Shown: positions 33,855 to 43,191, counted from the stretch's first letter. The stretch: DNA of 45,627 nucleotides from Stercoripulliclostridium_A sp045535235 (GCA_045535235.1 JAZSLG010000032.1:1-45627), one strand, 5' to 3'. The notes: a model not told the origin generated them from the sequence alone. Program-made: numbers and translations.

Positions 33855-34847
33855 ATGGAAAGCATCAAAAACAAACAAGAATTTATAACGTTCATAATTC
33901 AAAGTGCAAAAAGAAAAAAGGGCTTTACCAAGGAAAAACTATATGAAGCCTCCTTTGAAAAAGATAAACCGGAAAGAGCTTTTATTGCAAACTGGAAGGG
34001 GCCGGAGCTACTAAACGTTAAGGTTGAGTCGGAAAAGGAATGTATAGAGTATACTATAAATTATCCCATTGTAATTAACAAAAACAACTTTTTGAACGCC
34101 GTTATGGCTACCTGCTATATTAACGATGCGTACACGGATACCCGTTATGCGAGAGCAGTTTTTTCTTGCGATTTTAAGAAAAAGATATTGGGTATAAAAA
34201 CCAAATATATTTTTGACGGAGAAAAGCTTTCTTGCGGAAATATTAGCAAGCAGATAAAGGACACTTTGGAAATCTACGAATTTTTCTACGAAGCCTTGTA
34301 TGATTATTTGACCGAGCATGGTGACGCCGAAATTTTTAGAGAAGAAATAGGCTACGTTACAGAAAAAAGCGAAATGGATTTTAGAGGCAAGGAAGAGTTT
34401 TTTGAAAATGCTTTTATGGCAAGTAAACAAATTGGAGTTACCAAACTCTTAATCAAAAACGGCGCGGTAGCAACTTGGAAATTAAGAGGTGAAACTCCTT
34501 TATCGCTACTATTTCATTTGGAGTTTTGTTCGGAGAGGAACGGCTTTATAATATCGCACATCGTACCTGCGGGATTTCTATTGGAAAACGGTGTGGACGT
34601 GGCGCTAGCAACCGACTATCTAAACCACAAGCTGGAATATGGTAGATTCAACGTAGATCTCCAAAAAGGCAGGGTTCACTATCAAATAGTCATAGACCCG
34701 CTTGGCACGGCTTTTTCACAAAAGACGTTTGAGAAAAATTTCTATTCGGTTATCCAAACTTTGTCAAATTATTACCCAATATACGTTAAATACCTAAGAG
34801 GCGAATACACGAATAAAGAATATATTTCATTAGTGGAGGGCTACTAA
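33855..34847 (+). CDS. Putative YbjN-like (type III secretion chaperone fold) protein
   Basis: A 330-residue soluble protein without signal peptide. The C-terminal part (about 185-320) has the pattern of YbjN/CesT-fold proteins: LNHKLEYGRFNVDLQKGRVH, then YQIVIDPLGTAFS, and a helix ending in LSNYYPIYVKYL. The N-terminal half (about 30-150) may be a second copy of the fold (AVMATCYINDAY, followed by beta strands and a helix). This assignment comes from pattern only and is uncertain. ATG at 33855 follows AGGAGG by eight bases; an in-frame GTG at 33846 overlaps that site and is rejected. It is first in an operon with the Sel1-like and VirD4-like genes, where a chaperone or adaptor role would fit. 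Confidence 0.65.
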   Translation: MESIKNKQEFITFIIQSAKRKKGFTKEKLYEASFEKDKPERAFIANWKGPELLNVKVESEKECIEYTINYPIVINKNNFLNAVMATCYINDAYTDTRYARAVFSCDFKKKILGIKTKYIFDGEKLSCGNISKQIKDTLEIYEFFYEALYDYLTEHGDAEIFREEIGYVTEKSEMDFRGKEEFFENAFMASKQIGVTKLLIKNGAVATWKLRGETPLSLLFHLEFCSERNGFIISHIVPAGFLLENGVDVALATDYLNHKLEYGRFNVDLQKGRVHYQIVIDPLGTAFSQKTFEKNFYSVIQTLSNYYPIYVKYLRGEYTNKEYISLVEGY

Positions 34848-34926
34848 AACCAAATTACCAAACTATTATCATGCAGTAAACAAAGACGAATTAACAAACA
34901 TTAATAAAGAAGGAAGGTGTACTAAT

Positions 34927-35856
34927 ATGACATACGAAATATTCAAAAACTATAAACAATATTACACTATGCTACTCTCCACGACCATCATGTCCAACTC
35001 CGCTTCTTGTTCCTATATTGAGGATATGAAAAAGGTTATAGACTTTATTGGTAACGCATATAAAAGCGACGAGGAGTTCATAGAGTTTGCAAAGTCCACC
35101 ATCCTGGGCGAAAAGATGACTTCTATCGCCTACTTGGAGGACCGTCGTACCATGAATGCAATAAACGCCGAGCAGTTGAGCTACGACGAGCTTAACGAGG
35201 AGCAATTTATTTTAGACATGAAGTGCGATGCTATTTGTGAACTACATTCCCTTGCAAGCAAGTGCGAGGGTAGAATAAACGAGGATTGGTTTGATTACTC
35301 GCAAATAATCTTATATCAACCTCATACGCGTTTTAACAAAATTAAGGCAAGCGCCGCACCGGGATTCCTTTTGTTTACCAGACAAACCGGACTTCTCTAT
35401 CTTTTGGGAATCGGTTGTGAAAAGGACGTCACAAAGGGAATATATCGTTTGTCGCAGTGCGTTGCTTGGGGTGACGTTCCCTCGATGTATATGCTGGCTT
35501 ACGCTTACGAGTTAAACGGCGACTTGGAAAACAGTGCTTTGCTTTACGAAGTAGCCTCTCTTTCGGAAAAATATTTGGACGAGGGATGCACCGTTATACC
35601 CAAGGATGATGAAAAGAATTATAGCGCAAAGGCGAAAGAATACTACGTATTTATCGCAAGCGTAAAACAAGACGTCGTTTACGGCGTGGGCATGTATAAA
35701 ATCGATTTTGCTTTTGTCGAGGCTATGCAAAGCCCGGGCCTTGATAACTACGACAGAATGGGCTACATAAACAACTACGCCAAGAAGGAGTGGAAGGAGC
35801 TCACCAATACTTCCGTTAGACCGTTAAAGCGCGCAGGCTTCGGTCACGGATTATAA
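34927..35856 (+). CDS. Sel1/TPR-like repeat protein
   Basis: A 309-residue soluble, mostly helical protein. Residues about 140-215 show Sel1/TPR-like helical hairpins: LLYLLGIGCEKDVTKGIYRL, then SMYMLAYAYELNGDLENSAL. The N-terminal 130 residues are helical and acidic with no family I recognise. It has its own AAGGAAGG ribosome site after a 79-base gap that holds no terminator, and is followed 18 bases later by the VirD4-like gene. It is probably a scaffold or adaptor for that ATPase. Confidence 0.65.
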   Translation: MTYEIFKNYKQYYTMLLSTTIMSNSASCSYIEDMKKVIDFIGNAYKSDEEFIEFAKSTILGEKMTSIAYLEDRRTMNAINAEQLSYDELNEEQFILDMKCDAICELHSLASKCEGRINEDWFDYSQIILYQPHTRFNKIKASAAPGFLLFTRQTGLLYLLGIGCEKDVTKGIYRLSQCVAWGDVPSMYMLAYAYELNGDLENSALLYEVASLSEKYLDEGCTVIPKDDEKNYSAKAKEYYVFIASVKQDVVYGVGMYKIDFAFVEAMQSPGLDNYDRMGYINNYAKKEWKELTNTSVRPLKRAGFGHGL

Positions 35857-35874
35857 TAAAAGGAGGATAAGGCC

Positions 35875-37704
35875 ATGACCAAGACTAACATAAACGACCG
35901 CCGTCGCCAAGAATACGTAGAAGCCTATTGTGAAAACTCTAGGAAGATTGACTACACCGAGTTAACGGAAGAGTATGGTCTTCAAACGGTATTCTACGAC
36001 GAGCTTCCTTACAGGGAAATGAACGGATACCCCGTTGCAAGCGACTTTGTGTCACCCGATGGAAAGGCTTACGATATGGCTTCTTTTAGCAAGCTCAGCA
36101 ATGAGGAACAAAAGGTATGCAAGCTTAGATATTATTATCTTCCTTGTTGTCACGAGCTTTGTGCCGGCACTACCGGTAGTGGTAAAACTACTGGTTGTGT
36201 CGAGCCTCAAATTCGTGCTATTGCTTACCAGAAGGATAAACCACACATTTTTGCAACCGACCCCAAAGGAGAACTTTTTGAAAAACAAGCTTCTTTTATC
36301 CAAAGTCAAGGGTATCAGTTGTACGTGCTAAATTTCCGAGACATCTTCAAATCCCACAGTTGGAATCCTCTTGGTGAAATTTATGACAAAAAGCAAGAGG
36401 TGTTAAACCTTGGCAAAGACTTGGTAGAATGCTCCGGCAGTACGGAGGGTTATTGCCTATTCGACCATTATAGCGAGTATGGCGACAAGTTCTACGTTCT
36501 TGGCAATATGGCGTTTGCAAGCTTTGATAGTTTTTCTTCTTGGCTTGGCGTGGAAAGAGAACAAAGGGAAGCCAAAATAGAGCAATTGGTACACCAATTC
36601 TGCCATAGTGCAATTAGCGTCGAGTGTACAAAAGACCCCCTTTGGGAGTATGGCGCAAAGGAACTTTTGCAAGGTATAATTCTTTGCATGTTAGACGACG
36701 TATCCGACCCAAGCATAGGACTAACCAAGGAGCAATTTACTCTAAAAACGGTGTACGATTTTTATATGAGCATTCGCGTTCCAATTATATCCGACGATTG
36801 CTCGCTTGACTCGCATCCGCTAATTAAGGGTAGGAGACCGGAACTAATAGACTATTTCCGCAGTTCGCTCAACAACGCGCCTAATACCATGAAAAGCTAC
36901 GTGGGTGTATTCGATAACAAAATGAGAAAGTGGTTCCAAGCCTACATTTATCAATTAACTAGGGAAACCACCTACGATATTTTGGAGATTGCAAAAGAAA
37001 AACCCATTGCCGTATTCGTAAGCACGCGTGATTACGAAAAAAGCGATTACTTTATTGCAACCAGTTTTATCGATTACTTCTATCGCCTAGGTATACAAAT
37101 GGCGGAGGAAGACCCCCTCGCTCGTCCCATCCACTTTTTGCTTGACGAGTTTGGTAACATTCCTCAAATTACCGATATAGAGAACAAAATCTCTACCGCA
37201 CGTTCGCGTAACATGTGGTTCCATTTGTATGTTCAATCTTATGACCAATTGGTTAACGTATACGGTGCATCGGTTGCCGAAATAATAAAGGATAACTGTA
37301 ACGGATTAATGTTCCTAGGCTCACAAAACAGACGCACGCAAGAAAAATTTTCGGAAAGTTGCGGTAAAACTACCGTGCCTAGCGTGCGTTCGTATATGGG
37401 AGCAACGAGTAGTGAACTTAGTGAAGTTGCTTTGTTACCCATTAGCCAACTGGACCTAATCAAACCCGGTCAAATATATTTGAAGAGGCTATTCATGCCT
37501 CTCGTTACAGCGCAATATATTAGGAGTTACGTTGCCGCGGAGCAAGGAGCATACCCCGACTACAAAAAGCCTTTGGATAGGAACGTGTTTGGAAAGAGGG
37601 GCTTGCTAGCCGACGTTATAAGTCCTTACGACCGCAACTCCAAAGCTAAAAGACGTCGTTCAACCCAAGGCATACTAACCGACTGGGGAGTATTTGACGA
37701 TTAA
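35875..37704 (+). CDS. VirD4/TraG-like ATPase without transmembrane helices
   Basis: A 609-residue protein of the type IV coupling protein superfamily. Walker A is GTTGSGKT (98-105), followed by the characteristic ATDPKGELFEKQ. Walker B is FLLDEFGNIPQ with Asp424/Glu425, followed by STARSRNMWFHLYVQSYDQL and LMFLGSQNRRTQEKFSESCG, all classic for the family. The N-terminal membrane helices of VirD4 are absent; the first 90 residues are soluble. No relaxase, integrase or mating-pore gene lies nearby, so this is not an evident conjugative element. It could pump DNA or protein with its two operon partners or serve in defence. Terminator at 37712. Confidence 0.9.
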   Translation: MTKTNINDRRRQEYVEAYCENSRKIDYTELTEEYGLQTVFYDELPYREMNGYPVASDFVSPDGKAYDMASFSKLSNEEQKVCKLRYYYLPCCHELCAGTTGSGKTTGCVEPQIRAIAYQKDKPHIFATDPKGELFEKQASFIQSQGYQLYVLNFRDIFKSHSWNPLGEIYDKKQEVLNLGKDLVECSGSTEGYCLFDHYSEYGDKFYVLGNMAFASFDSFSSWLGVEREQREAKIEQLVHQFCHSAISVECTKDPLWEYGAKELLQGIILCMLDDVSDPSIGLTKEQFTLKTVYDFYMSIRVPIISDDCSLDSHPLIKGRRPELIDYFRSSLNNAPNTMKSYVGVFDNKMRKWFQAYIYQLTRETTYDILEIAKEKPIAVFVSTRDYEKSDYFIATSFIDYFYRLGIQMAEEDPLARPIHFLLDEFGNIPQITDIENKISTARSRNMWFHLYVQSYDQLVNVYGASVAEIIKDNCNGLMFLGSQNRRTQEKFSESCGKTTVPSVRSYMGATSSELSEVALLPISQLDLIKPGQIYLKRLFMPLVTAQYIRSYVAAEQGAYPDYKKPLDRNVFGKRGLLADVISPYDRNSKAKRRRSTQGILTDWGVFDD

Positions 37705-37711
37705 CCACACA

Positions 37712-37745
37712 CCCGCTACGCTAAGTGGCGGGGTTCTTTTTATAT
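37712..37745 (+). terminator. Terminator of the VirD4-like operon
   Basis: CCCGCTAC and GTGGCGGG pair (one G-T pair) around GCTAA, followed by TTCTTTTTAT. It lies eight bases after the stop codon and separates this operon from the RyR/TIR operon. Confidence 0.85.
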
Positions 37746-37765
37746 ATTTACTGATTAAAGATTTC

Positions 37766-37789
37766 AAACAGCGTAATTTTACGCTGTTT
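37766..37789 (+). promoter_or_regulatory. Perfect palindrome upstream of the RyR operon promoter
   Basis: AAACAGCGTAA and TTACGCTGTTT form 11 perfect pairs around TT. On the plus strand it is followed by A-rich sequence rather than T, so it is not a plus-strand terminator. It lies 55 bases upstream of the -35 box and could be an operator or a minus-strand transcription barrier. Confidence 0.5.
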
Positions 37790-37843
37790 GGTTAAAAAAA
37801 GTAGTATTAATTTAAGCACGCGTCTTATTAGGAAAAACGGGTA

Positions 37844-37872
37844 TTGACAAGGGCGTCTACTTAATATATACT
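37844..37872 (+). promoter_or_regulatory. Promoter of the RyR/TIR operon
   Basis: TTGACA at 37844-37849 and TATACT at 37867-37872 are spaced by 17 bases, 44 bases before the first start codon. The consensus -35 suggests steady expression. Confidence 0.88.
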
Positions 37873-37916
37873 TTTTTTATAATATATTCTTATGTCTTAT
37901 AAGTAAGGAGAGGGAT

Positions 37917-40223
37917 ATGGTTTTAACCTATTTATTAACGGCTATTAGCTTAATTTACATGCTTGCACTAGTAGGCTTCGTTGTTTACAAGATAAGAACG
38001 TTAGACCGAAAGGGCAAATTAGAGTTTATAAAGAGCTTTAAGAAGGGCAAGTTTGCATTGATATATTTGGCAACTATAATTTTGTTTTTCTTAGGATCTT
38101 TGCATGAAGGTGTTCCCGCCTGGGGTTCTCTACTAAACGCCGTAAAGAATAGCGTTGATTCGGTTGTTCTAAAGTATAATTACAGTGCGGTTGCTTCCCT
38201 TATGCAAGCAAACGTATTTTACCGTATAACCGTGGATATTTGCTTCATTTTGGTCGCGTGCAACGCAGTAGTATTCACCCTTGCGCTCGTGGGGCAAAAG
38301 TTATACAACTGGATTATTTGCAAAAGAACGTATAACAAGGAGCAAAAAGTTTACGTCATTCTTGGCGATAACGAGCAAAACAGGAGCATTATTAAATCGG
38401 CAAAACAGGAAAACGTTCCCGTTCTTTTAATCGTAGACAAAATAGACGATCAAATAAGAGATTACGCCTTCGTTGAAAAAATTGCGTTGGATTCTTTTAG
38501 TAAGGACGTCGATATAGGCACTCAAATATTAACCTCTTTTAAGAACTGTTCCACTAAGCTTATTAACGTTATCGTAAACACCGAGGATGATGCGAAAGAT
38601 TTGATTTACGTGGAAAAAATGAGTCAAGCCATTCTTGTAAACGACTTGGAAGGTCTTTCTATTATAGATGATTACGGCTTGAATTGTTACGTTTTTGGAG
38701 AGCCGGAAAATGCCTCGGCGTTTGGTTTGTTTACCAAGAATACGAAAGGATGCGTTCACTATATTAATAAATATAAACTTTTTGCTATAGATTTCGTAGG
38801 TAAGTATCCGCTTACTCAATTCATGACGGAAGCTCAAATAGATTACTCTTCCGCAACCATAAAGCCCGAGGTGGAAATGAACGTCGTTATGATAGGCTTT
38901 GGCAAAACCAATAGACAAATTTTCTTAACCTCGGTTGCGAACAATCAATTTTTGACTAAAGTTACGGGCGAGGACGGCACGAGCATACTAAAAGAAAAGC
39001 CGGTAAACTATTACGTTTACGACAATCGTAATGCGGAACAAGATAAGAATTTGAATCACGATTATTTCCGTTATAGTAGAGAATATCCTTCGTTAAAGGC
39101 TCGTCACAAAGAGTATTTGGAGATTCCTCCCATACCTGCAAATGAAAAATTCTTAAAGATAGACGTGAACGACGGTGAATTTTATAGTTCGCTAAAAGAG
39201 AATTTGGCCGTTGGCGGAAAGCACGCATATAACTACGTACTTATTGCATACGGTAGCGATATGGAAAACTTGGATTTTGCAGAAAAAGTATGCGAAAAGC
39301 TTACCGAATGGGAGCTTAAAGAACAAACCAAGGTTTTTGTAAAAATCAGGAACGACATGCTTTCTGACGAAGTCATAGTCATAGAGAAAGAATACTCGGA
39401 TAAGTTTATCGTTTTCGGCAATGAAAATAAGATTGTTTACAACGTTAGACAAATCTTTGCCGAGCAACACGAAAAGATGGCAAAGGACAAACACCTTACC
39501 TATATTTTTGCACAAAATCCCGGGAACGAAATGGAAATAGAAGAGAAAGACCTCTATCTTACCACTATTCCCGCAGGAGAACCTCCGAAAGAAGACGAGA
39601 CAAAAAAAGAGAAAGATGATAAAAAAGAATCTCCCAAAATAAAAATTAGCGGGGAAGCGAAGAATAATTATTTGCTTAATTACGCGAACAAAGAATGGTA
39701 TGAAGACTGGGAACAAGTACAAAGAGATTCCAATACCTACGCGTGCTTGAGTATTAGAATGAAACTCCATCTACTGGGCTTTGATTTCAAAAAGGGTATT
39801 CACGAGGATGCGTCGGAAGAATTTATGAAAAAATACGAAGAAGGAGACAAGCCAAACCGTGCAGAACAGGAGATAATGGGATTAAAGCCGGTCAACCACG
39901 GCGACTGCCATTTCAAGCGCGGTACCATTAGGAACAATTTGGCGACCCAAGAACATCAACGTTGGAATGCATACCATATTTGTCACGGATACGTTCCCGC
40001 AACCATAGAGGAAACCAAGGCAAACGAGAAGAAAAAGCTTCTTAATATGAGAAAGCATCGTAATATACTCACTTACGATGGTCTAATACAATTTTGTCAC
40101 CTTATGATGGAAATAAAAAAACCTGATTATGCTGAAAACGACGTAATCAAGTACGATTACCAAATACTAGACGACCTAACCTGGCTAGCTTCACGAGTTG
40201 GCTATACAATAGTTAAAAAATAA
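37917..40223 (+). CDS. RyR-domain membrane protein with tandem Rossmann (TrkA-N-like) domains, copy 1
   Basis: A 768-residue protein. Three helices lie at about 4-26, 46-66 and 101-128, with an amphipathic, pore-loop-like stretch between the last two (SLLNAVKNSVDSVVLKYN). A first Rossmann domain starts at 144 (VYVILGDNEQNRSI) and a second at about 321 (VVMIGFGKTNRQIFL). A charged linker (about 550-580) leads to a C-terminal RyR domain (about 674-735; NNLATQEHQRWNAYHICHGY). The plan resembles channels with two RCK domains, but no TVGYG filter is present. AAGGAG precedes the ATG. It is the first gene of an operon with its longer paralogue and a TIR protein. Confidence 0.8.
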   Translation: MVLTYLLTAISLIYMLALVGFVVYKIRTLDRKGKLEFIKSFKKGKFALIYLATIILFFLGSLHEGVPAWGSLLNAVKNSVDSVVLKYNYSAVASLMQANVFYRITVDICFILVACNAVVFTLALVGQKLYNWIICKRTYNKEQKVYVILGDNEQNRSIIKSAKQENVPVLLIVDKIDDQIRDYAFVEKIALDSFSKDVDIGTQILTSFKNCSTKLINVIVNTEDDAKDLIYVEKMSQAILVNDLEGLSIIDDYGLNCYVFGEPENASAFGLFTKNTKGCVHYINKYKLFAIDFVGKYPLTQFMTEAQIDYSSATIKPEVEMNVVMIGFGKTNRQIFLTSVANNQFLTKVTGEDGTSILKEKPVNYYVYDNRNAEQDKNLNHDYFRYSREYPSLKARHKEYLEIPPIPANEKFLKIDVNDGEFYSSLKENLAVGGKHAYNYVLIAYGSDMENLDFAEKVCEKLTEWELKEQTKVFVKIRNDMLSDEVIVIEKEYSDKFIVFGNENKIVYNVRQIFAEQHEKMAKDKHLTYIFAQNPGNEMEIEEKDLYLTTIPAGEPPKEDETKKEKDDKKESPKIKISGEAKNNYLLNYANKEWYEDWEQVQRDSNTYACLSIRMKLHLLGFDFKKGIHEDASEEFMKKYEEGDKPNRAEQEIMGLKPVNHGDCHFKRGTIRNNLATQEHQRWNAYHICHGYVPATIEETKANEKKKLLNMRKHRNILTYDGLIQFCHLMMEIKKPDYAENDVIKYDYQILDDLTWLASRVGYTIVKK

Positions 40224-40242
40224 TTATAGAGGGGTACAAAAG

Positions 40243-43149
40243 ATGGAAAAAAAAGAACAAACTCAACAAAAGCAAGAAAACAATGAAAAAAAGAAATTAA
40301 CTTTTGAAAAAATAAAAGCAACAGTTAAGAGAAATCAACGTTTTATATGGATAGCTTTAGCAATGATTGCCGTTGCGGTGGCGATTGGTTTTGTTAATGG
40401 AAAAATAAAGAATTTGCCACACGAATTAGTATACGTACTTGGAATTATTCAAGGGATTATTATCGTTGTTTTATTGTGGGCTGCTACGATGGCAATATAT
40501 TTGTGGGCAAGAAAAAAAGGGGCGCATACCAAGTATGCTATTGAAATTATCTTTGTCTCTTTTGTCGTTTTAGCCGGAGCAATAATCTTATTAATCGGTT
40601 TTTATAATAAAGGGGACGATGGAGCAAAGACGTTTTTTGAAGCCGTTTATACTACGATAGGAAACGTGACGTTTGAAGGGTTGACGGGGGACTTGACAGG
40701 ATACTGTGAAGTAGCATTCTTTGGCTGGGCGATTTATGCTGGATTAACTTTCCTAAGTATAATTACTGCAAAAACCAGTTACGAAGCGTTCTCCTACGTA
40801 AAGCTAAGAATGTCGGAGGAGGGCAAGGATGTTTACGTATTTTCCGCACTTACGGAAGAAACGTTGTTACTGGCAGAATCTATTGAAAAGGAAAAAGGAA
40901 CAGAAAACTGCGTTATAGTTTTTGCAGGCCAATCTCTTGAGCCTTTTGATAGGAAAGACGACCTTTGCAGAGAGGTTATGGCAAAAGGATACGCATATTG
41001 GTCGTTCTCCAAAGGTAGCAAAAAAACGATTGCAAAAGTATTGCACTTGGACAATAAGAATGCGAAAGACTATGAAAGAAGGTTTGTAATTTTTGCATTT
41101 GAAACGAAAGATCATATTCCTTGTGAAGAGGAAAACATGGAATTAGTTTTTTCTGACGTTGAAAAGAGAATAAATGAAAAAGATGATTTACGCATAGAGT
41201 ATTACATTTTAACAAAGAGAAATATAAATTATGAAGCTTACGATTATAAAAATCGTGAATTAATGTACGAATATTATGAAAAATGGGTGGCTACCGACAA
41301 AGACGAAGAAAATGCGTTCAAAACCTATTTGTTAAGTTCAAAAGATGAGAAAAAAGCAAATGCAAAAAATGGCAAGTTTAAGGAAGTTGTTAAGGTTTTA
41401 GAAAAAGAATACTTTAGTAGGATAATAATTAACGTTTGGAGTGAAGCAAGTGCTATATCTAAGGAAGCGGCAAGAGTAGCTAGCGACTTTATTGTTGATA
41501 AAATCGAAGGTTGGGAAAAGTATAAGCTTTCAAGCGTCAATAAAAGCGGAGAAGAAAAGGTAAGAGACTATTCTCAACCCGATTTTAAGATATGGTGTTT
41601 GGGCTTTGGGCCAACGGCACAAGCGATTGCAAAGCAATTGTATTGTCAATCTACTTACGTGGATAAGGGAGGTTGGGCATCGCTTGTTAAAATTGATGCC
41701 TATGACAAAAATATGAAAGAAATAGCGGGACTATTCAAAAAAGAACACCCTATGAGCTTGTATGCGGGGGATCTTTACGACAAAACGGTAAAAGCCATAG
41801 CTGAGTTGTTAGAGAAAGAATATGAAAACAGCGATAGCATAAATAGTGTAAAAGCTCAAAAAGACAAGATAGACCAAATGGCATATGGAGGGGGCAAGCC
41901 GAACAATGAGCTTATTCAAAAAGAAATGATGTACCCATTATATCATTTCCACGATATAGATTGTAGAGACACAAAATTTATAGAGGATTTTGATAAAGCA
42001 ATAGGGAAGGATTCTTCTACAAGCAGTCAAGAAACACAAAACGAGAACAACGAAACACAGCAAATAAACAAAGAAGATAGCGATAAGGCAATAGAAAGTA
42101 AAACAAACAGACCGGACGTTTTTGTAATAGCTACAGGCGATGATTATAATAACATTCGTATTGCAAATGCAATAATCCAAGATACGGTAAGCGAGAAGAT
42201 AGAAGAAAATACAAGACAAATAATATTCATCAATATTTGGGATGATAAAAATAACGATTTAGTATTGACTTGTGGCGGACAATGGGATGAAAAACACAAG
42301 CATTTAACAATAAAGGATGGGGAAAACACAATATTAGAGGTCTTCTTAATTGGTAACAATAAAGATATTTATAGTGCGGAAATAGTTGATATCAATAAGC
42401 CAAGTAAATATCATTACTCATATGAGCTTGTAAGTGGGTGGATAGATAAAACGCATAATGAATTAGATAATACTTTTAATAACGTAATAGAACAATATAA
42501 CAAAGAAAACGATAATAAGATAACGGATGAGGGAAAACAGACAATAATAGAAATAGCTAAGGACATTATTTCAAAGTTAAAAGAGGGTGTCCATCAAGGA
42601 AACGAGTTGGAAAAAAATAAAGAAAACGAAATTATAAGTTGGTTGGCTTCAGTTAGAAGAGGTTTTTTAGGAAACGAGAAGCTTGAAGTAGAGAAAGTAG
42701 ACTTGAAAGACCCCTATGATAAGGCAAAATTTACAATCAATATTTTGGTTAATAAATTAAAGGAAACAAACGAACAAGGAAAGCCAACGGAAGAAAAGGA
42801 AAGCATAGGTAAATACAATGTGCTTGATATTTGGAAAAAGGAATCGAACAAGCAAGCATATTTATATCAGCAGGTAATAAAAGGAATAATTGGAGATATC
42901 GAATTCGACAAACAAAAGAAAGAAGCGACAGTAAGAACCTATTTTAGACTGTCACAAATGGAACACATGCGTTGGAGTCGTGCTCATATTGTTGGCGGGT
43001 GGTATTATAAGGATTCGGAAACAACCCGAGAACTACTAAAACAACACAAGAGTATTGTACCCTATCAAGTTTTGAAAGATGAAACCTATCTTTACGACAC
43101 GATGAACGTTCTAATGGCGGAAAAACAAGAAACAAAACAAAGTAAATAA
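40243..43149 (+). CDS. RyR-domain membrane protein with tandem Rossmann domains and K+-channel-like pore, copy 2
   Basis: A 968-residue paralogue of the preceding protein. A Lys-rich N-terminus is followed by helices at about 33-53, 62-88, 98-121 and 155-178. The loop at 130-150 (FFEAVYTTIGNVTFEGLTGD) resembles a K+ channel pore helix and filter but lacks TVGYG. Rossmann domains start at about 197 (VYVFSALTEETLLLAESI) and 448 (IWCLGFGPTAQAIAKQL). A low-complexity acidic insert lies at about 590-620. The C-terminal RyR domain (about 899-960) is clear: RLSQMEHMRWSRAHIVGGWY and HKSIVPYQVL. It lies 19 bases after copy 1. The gene is markedly A-rich in its second half. Confidence 0.82.
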   Translation: MEKKEQTQQKQENNEKKKLTFEKIKATVKRNQRFIWIALAMIAVAVAIGFVNGKIKNLPHELVYVLGIIQGIIIVVLLWAATMAIYLWARKKGAHTKYAIEIIFVSFVVLAGAIILLIGFYNKGDDGAKTFFEAVYTTIGNVTFEGLTGDLTGYCEVAFFGWAIYAGLTFLSIITAKTSYEAFSYVKLRMSEEGKDVYVFSALTEETLLLAESIEKEKGTENCVIVFAGQSLEPFDRKDDLCREVMAKGYAYWSFSKGSKKTIAKVLHLDNKNAKDYERRFVIFAFETKDHIPCEEENMELVFSDVEKRINEKDDLRIEYYILTKRNINYEAYDYKNRELMYEYYEKWVATDKDEENAFKTYLLSSKDEKKANAKNGKFKEVVKVLEKEYFSRIIINVWSEASAISKEAARVASDFIVDKIEGWEKYKLSSVNKSGEEKVRDYSQPDFKIWCLGFGPTAQAIAKQLYCQSTYVDKGGWASLVKIDAYDKNMKEIAGLFKKEHPMSLYAGDLYDKTVKAIAELLEKEYENSDSINSVKAQKDKIDQMAYGGGKPNNELIQKEMMYPLYHFHDIDCRDTKFIEDFDKAIGKDSSTSSQETQNENNETQQINKEDSDKAIESKTNRPDVFVIATGDDYNNIRIANAIIQDTVSEKIEENTRQIIFINIWDDKNNDLVLTCGGQWDEKHKHLTIKDGENTILEVFLIGNNKDIYSAEIVDINKPSKYHYSYELVSGWIDKTHNELDNTFNNVIEQYNKENDNKITDEGKQTIIEIAKDIISKLKEGVHQGNELEKNKENEIISWLASVRRGFLGNEKLEVEKVDLKDPYDKAKFTINILVNKLKETNEQGKPTEEKESIGKYNVLDIWKKESNKQAYLYQQVIKGIIGDIEFDKQKKEATVRTYFRLSQMEHMRWSRAHIVGGWYYKDSETTRELLKQHKSIVPYQVLKDETYLYDTMNVLMAEKQETKQSK

Positions 43150-43191
43150 GGCAAGTTTCACACACAAGCGAAAAGTATAAAGGAGCTACTA

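Noticed and set aside
34011..34430. 139-codon minus-strand frame inside the YbjN-like gene, and a similar one at 26680-27099
   Set aside because: Both are antisense to well-supported genes, lack ribosome sites and show no recognisable domains.
33855..37704. Integrative conjugative element, suggested by the VirD4/TraG-like ATPase
   Set aside because: No relaxase, integrase, VirB-type or replication gene and no attachment-site repeat is visible on either side within the window.
37766..37789. Second terminator for the VirD4-like operon
   Set aside because: The palindrome is followed by A-rich, not T-rich, sequence on the plus strand, and a proper terminator already lies at 37712.
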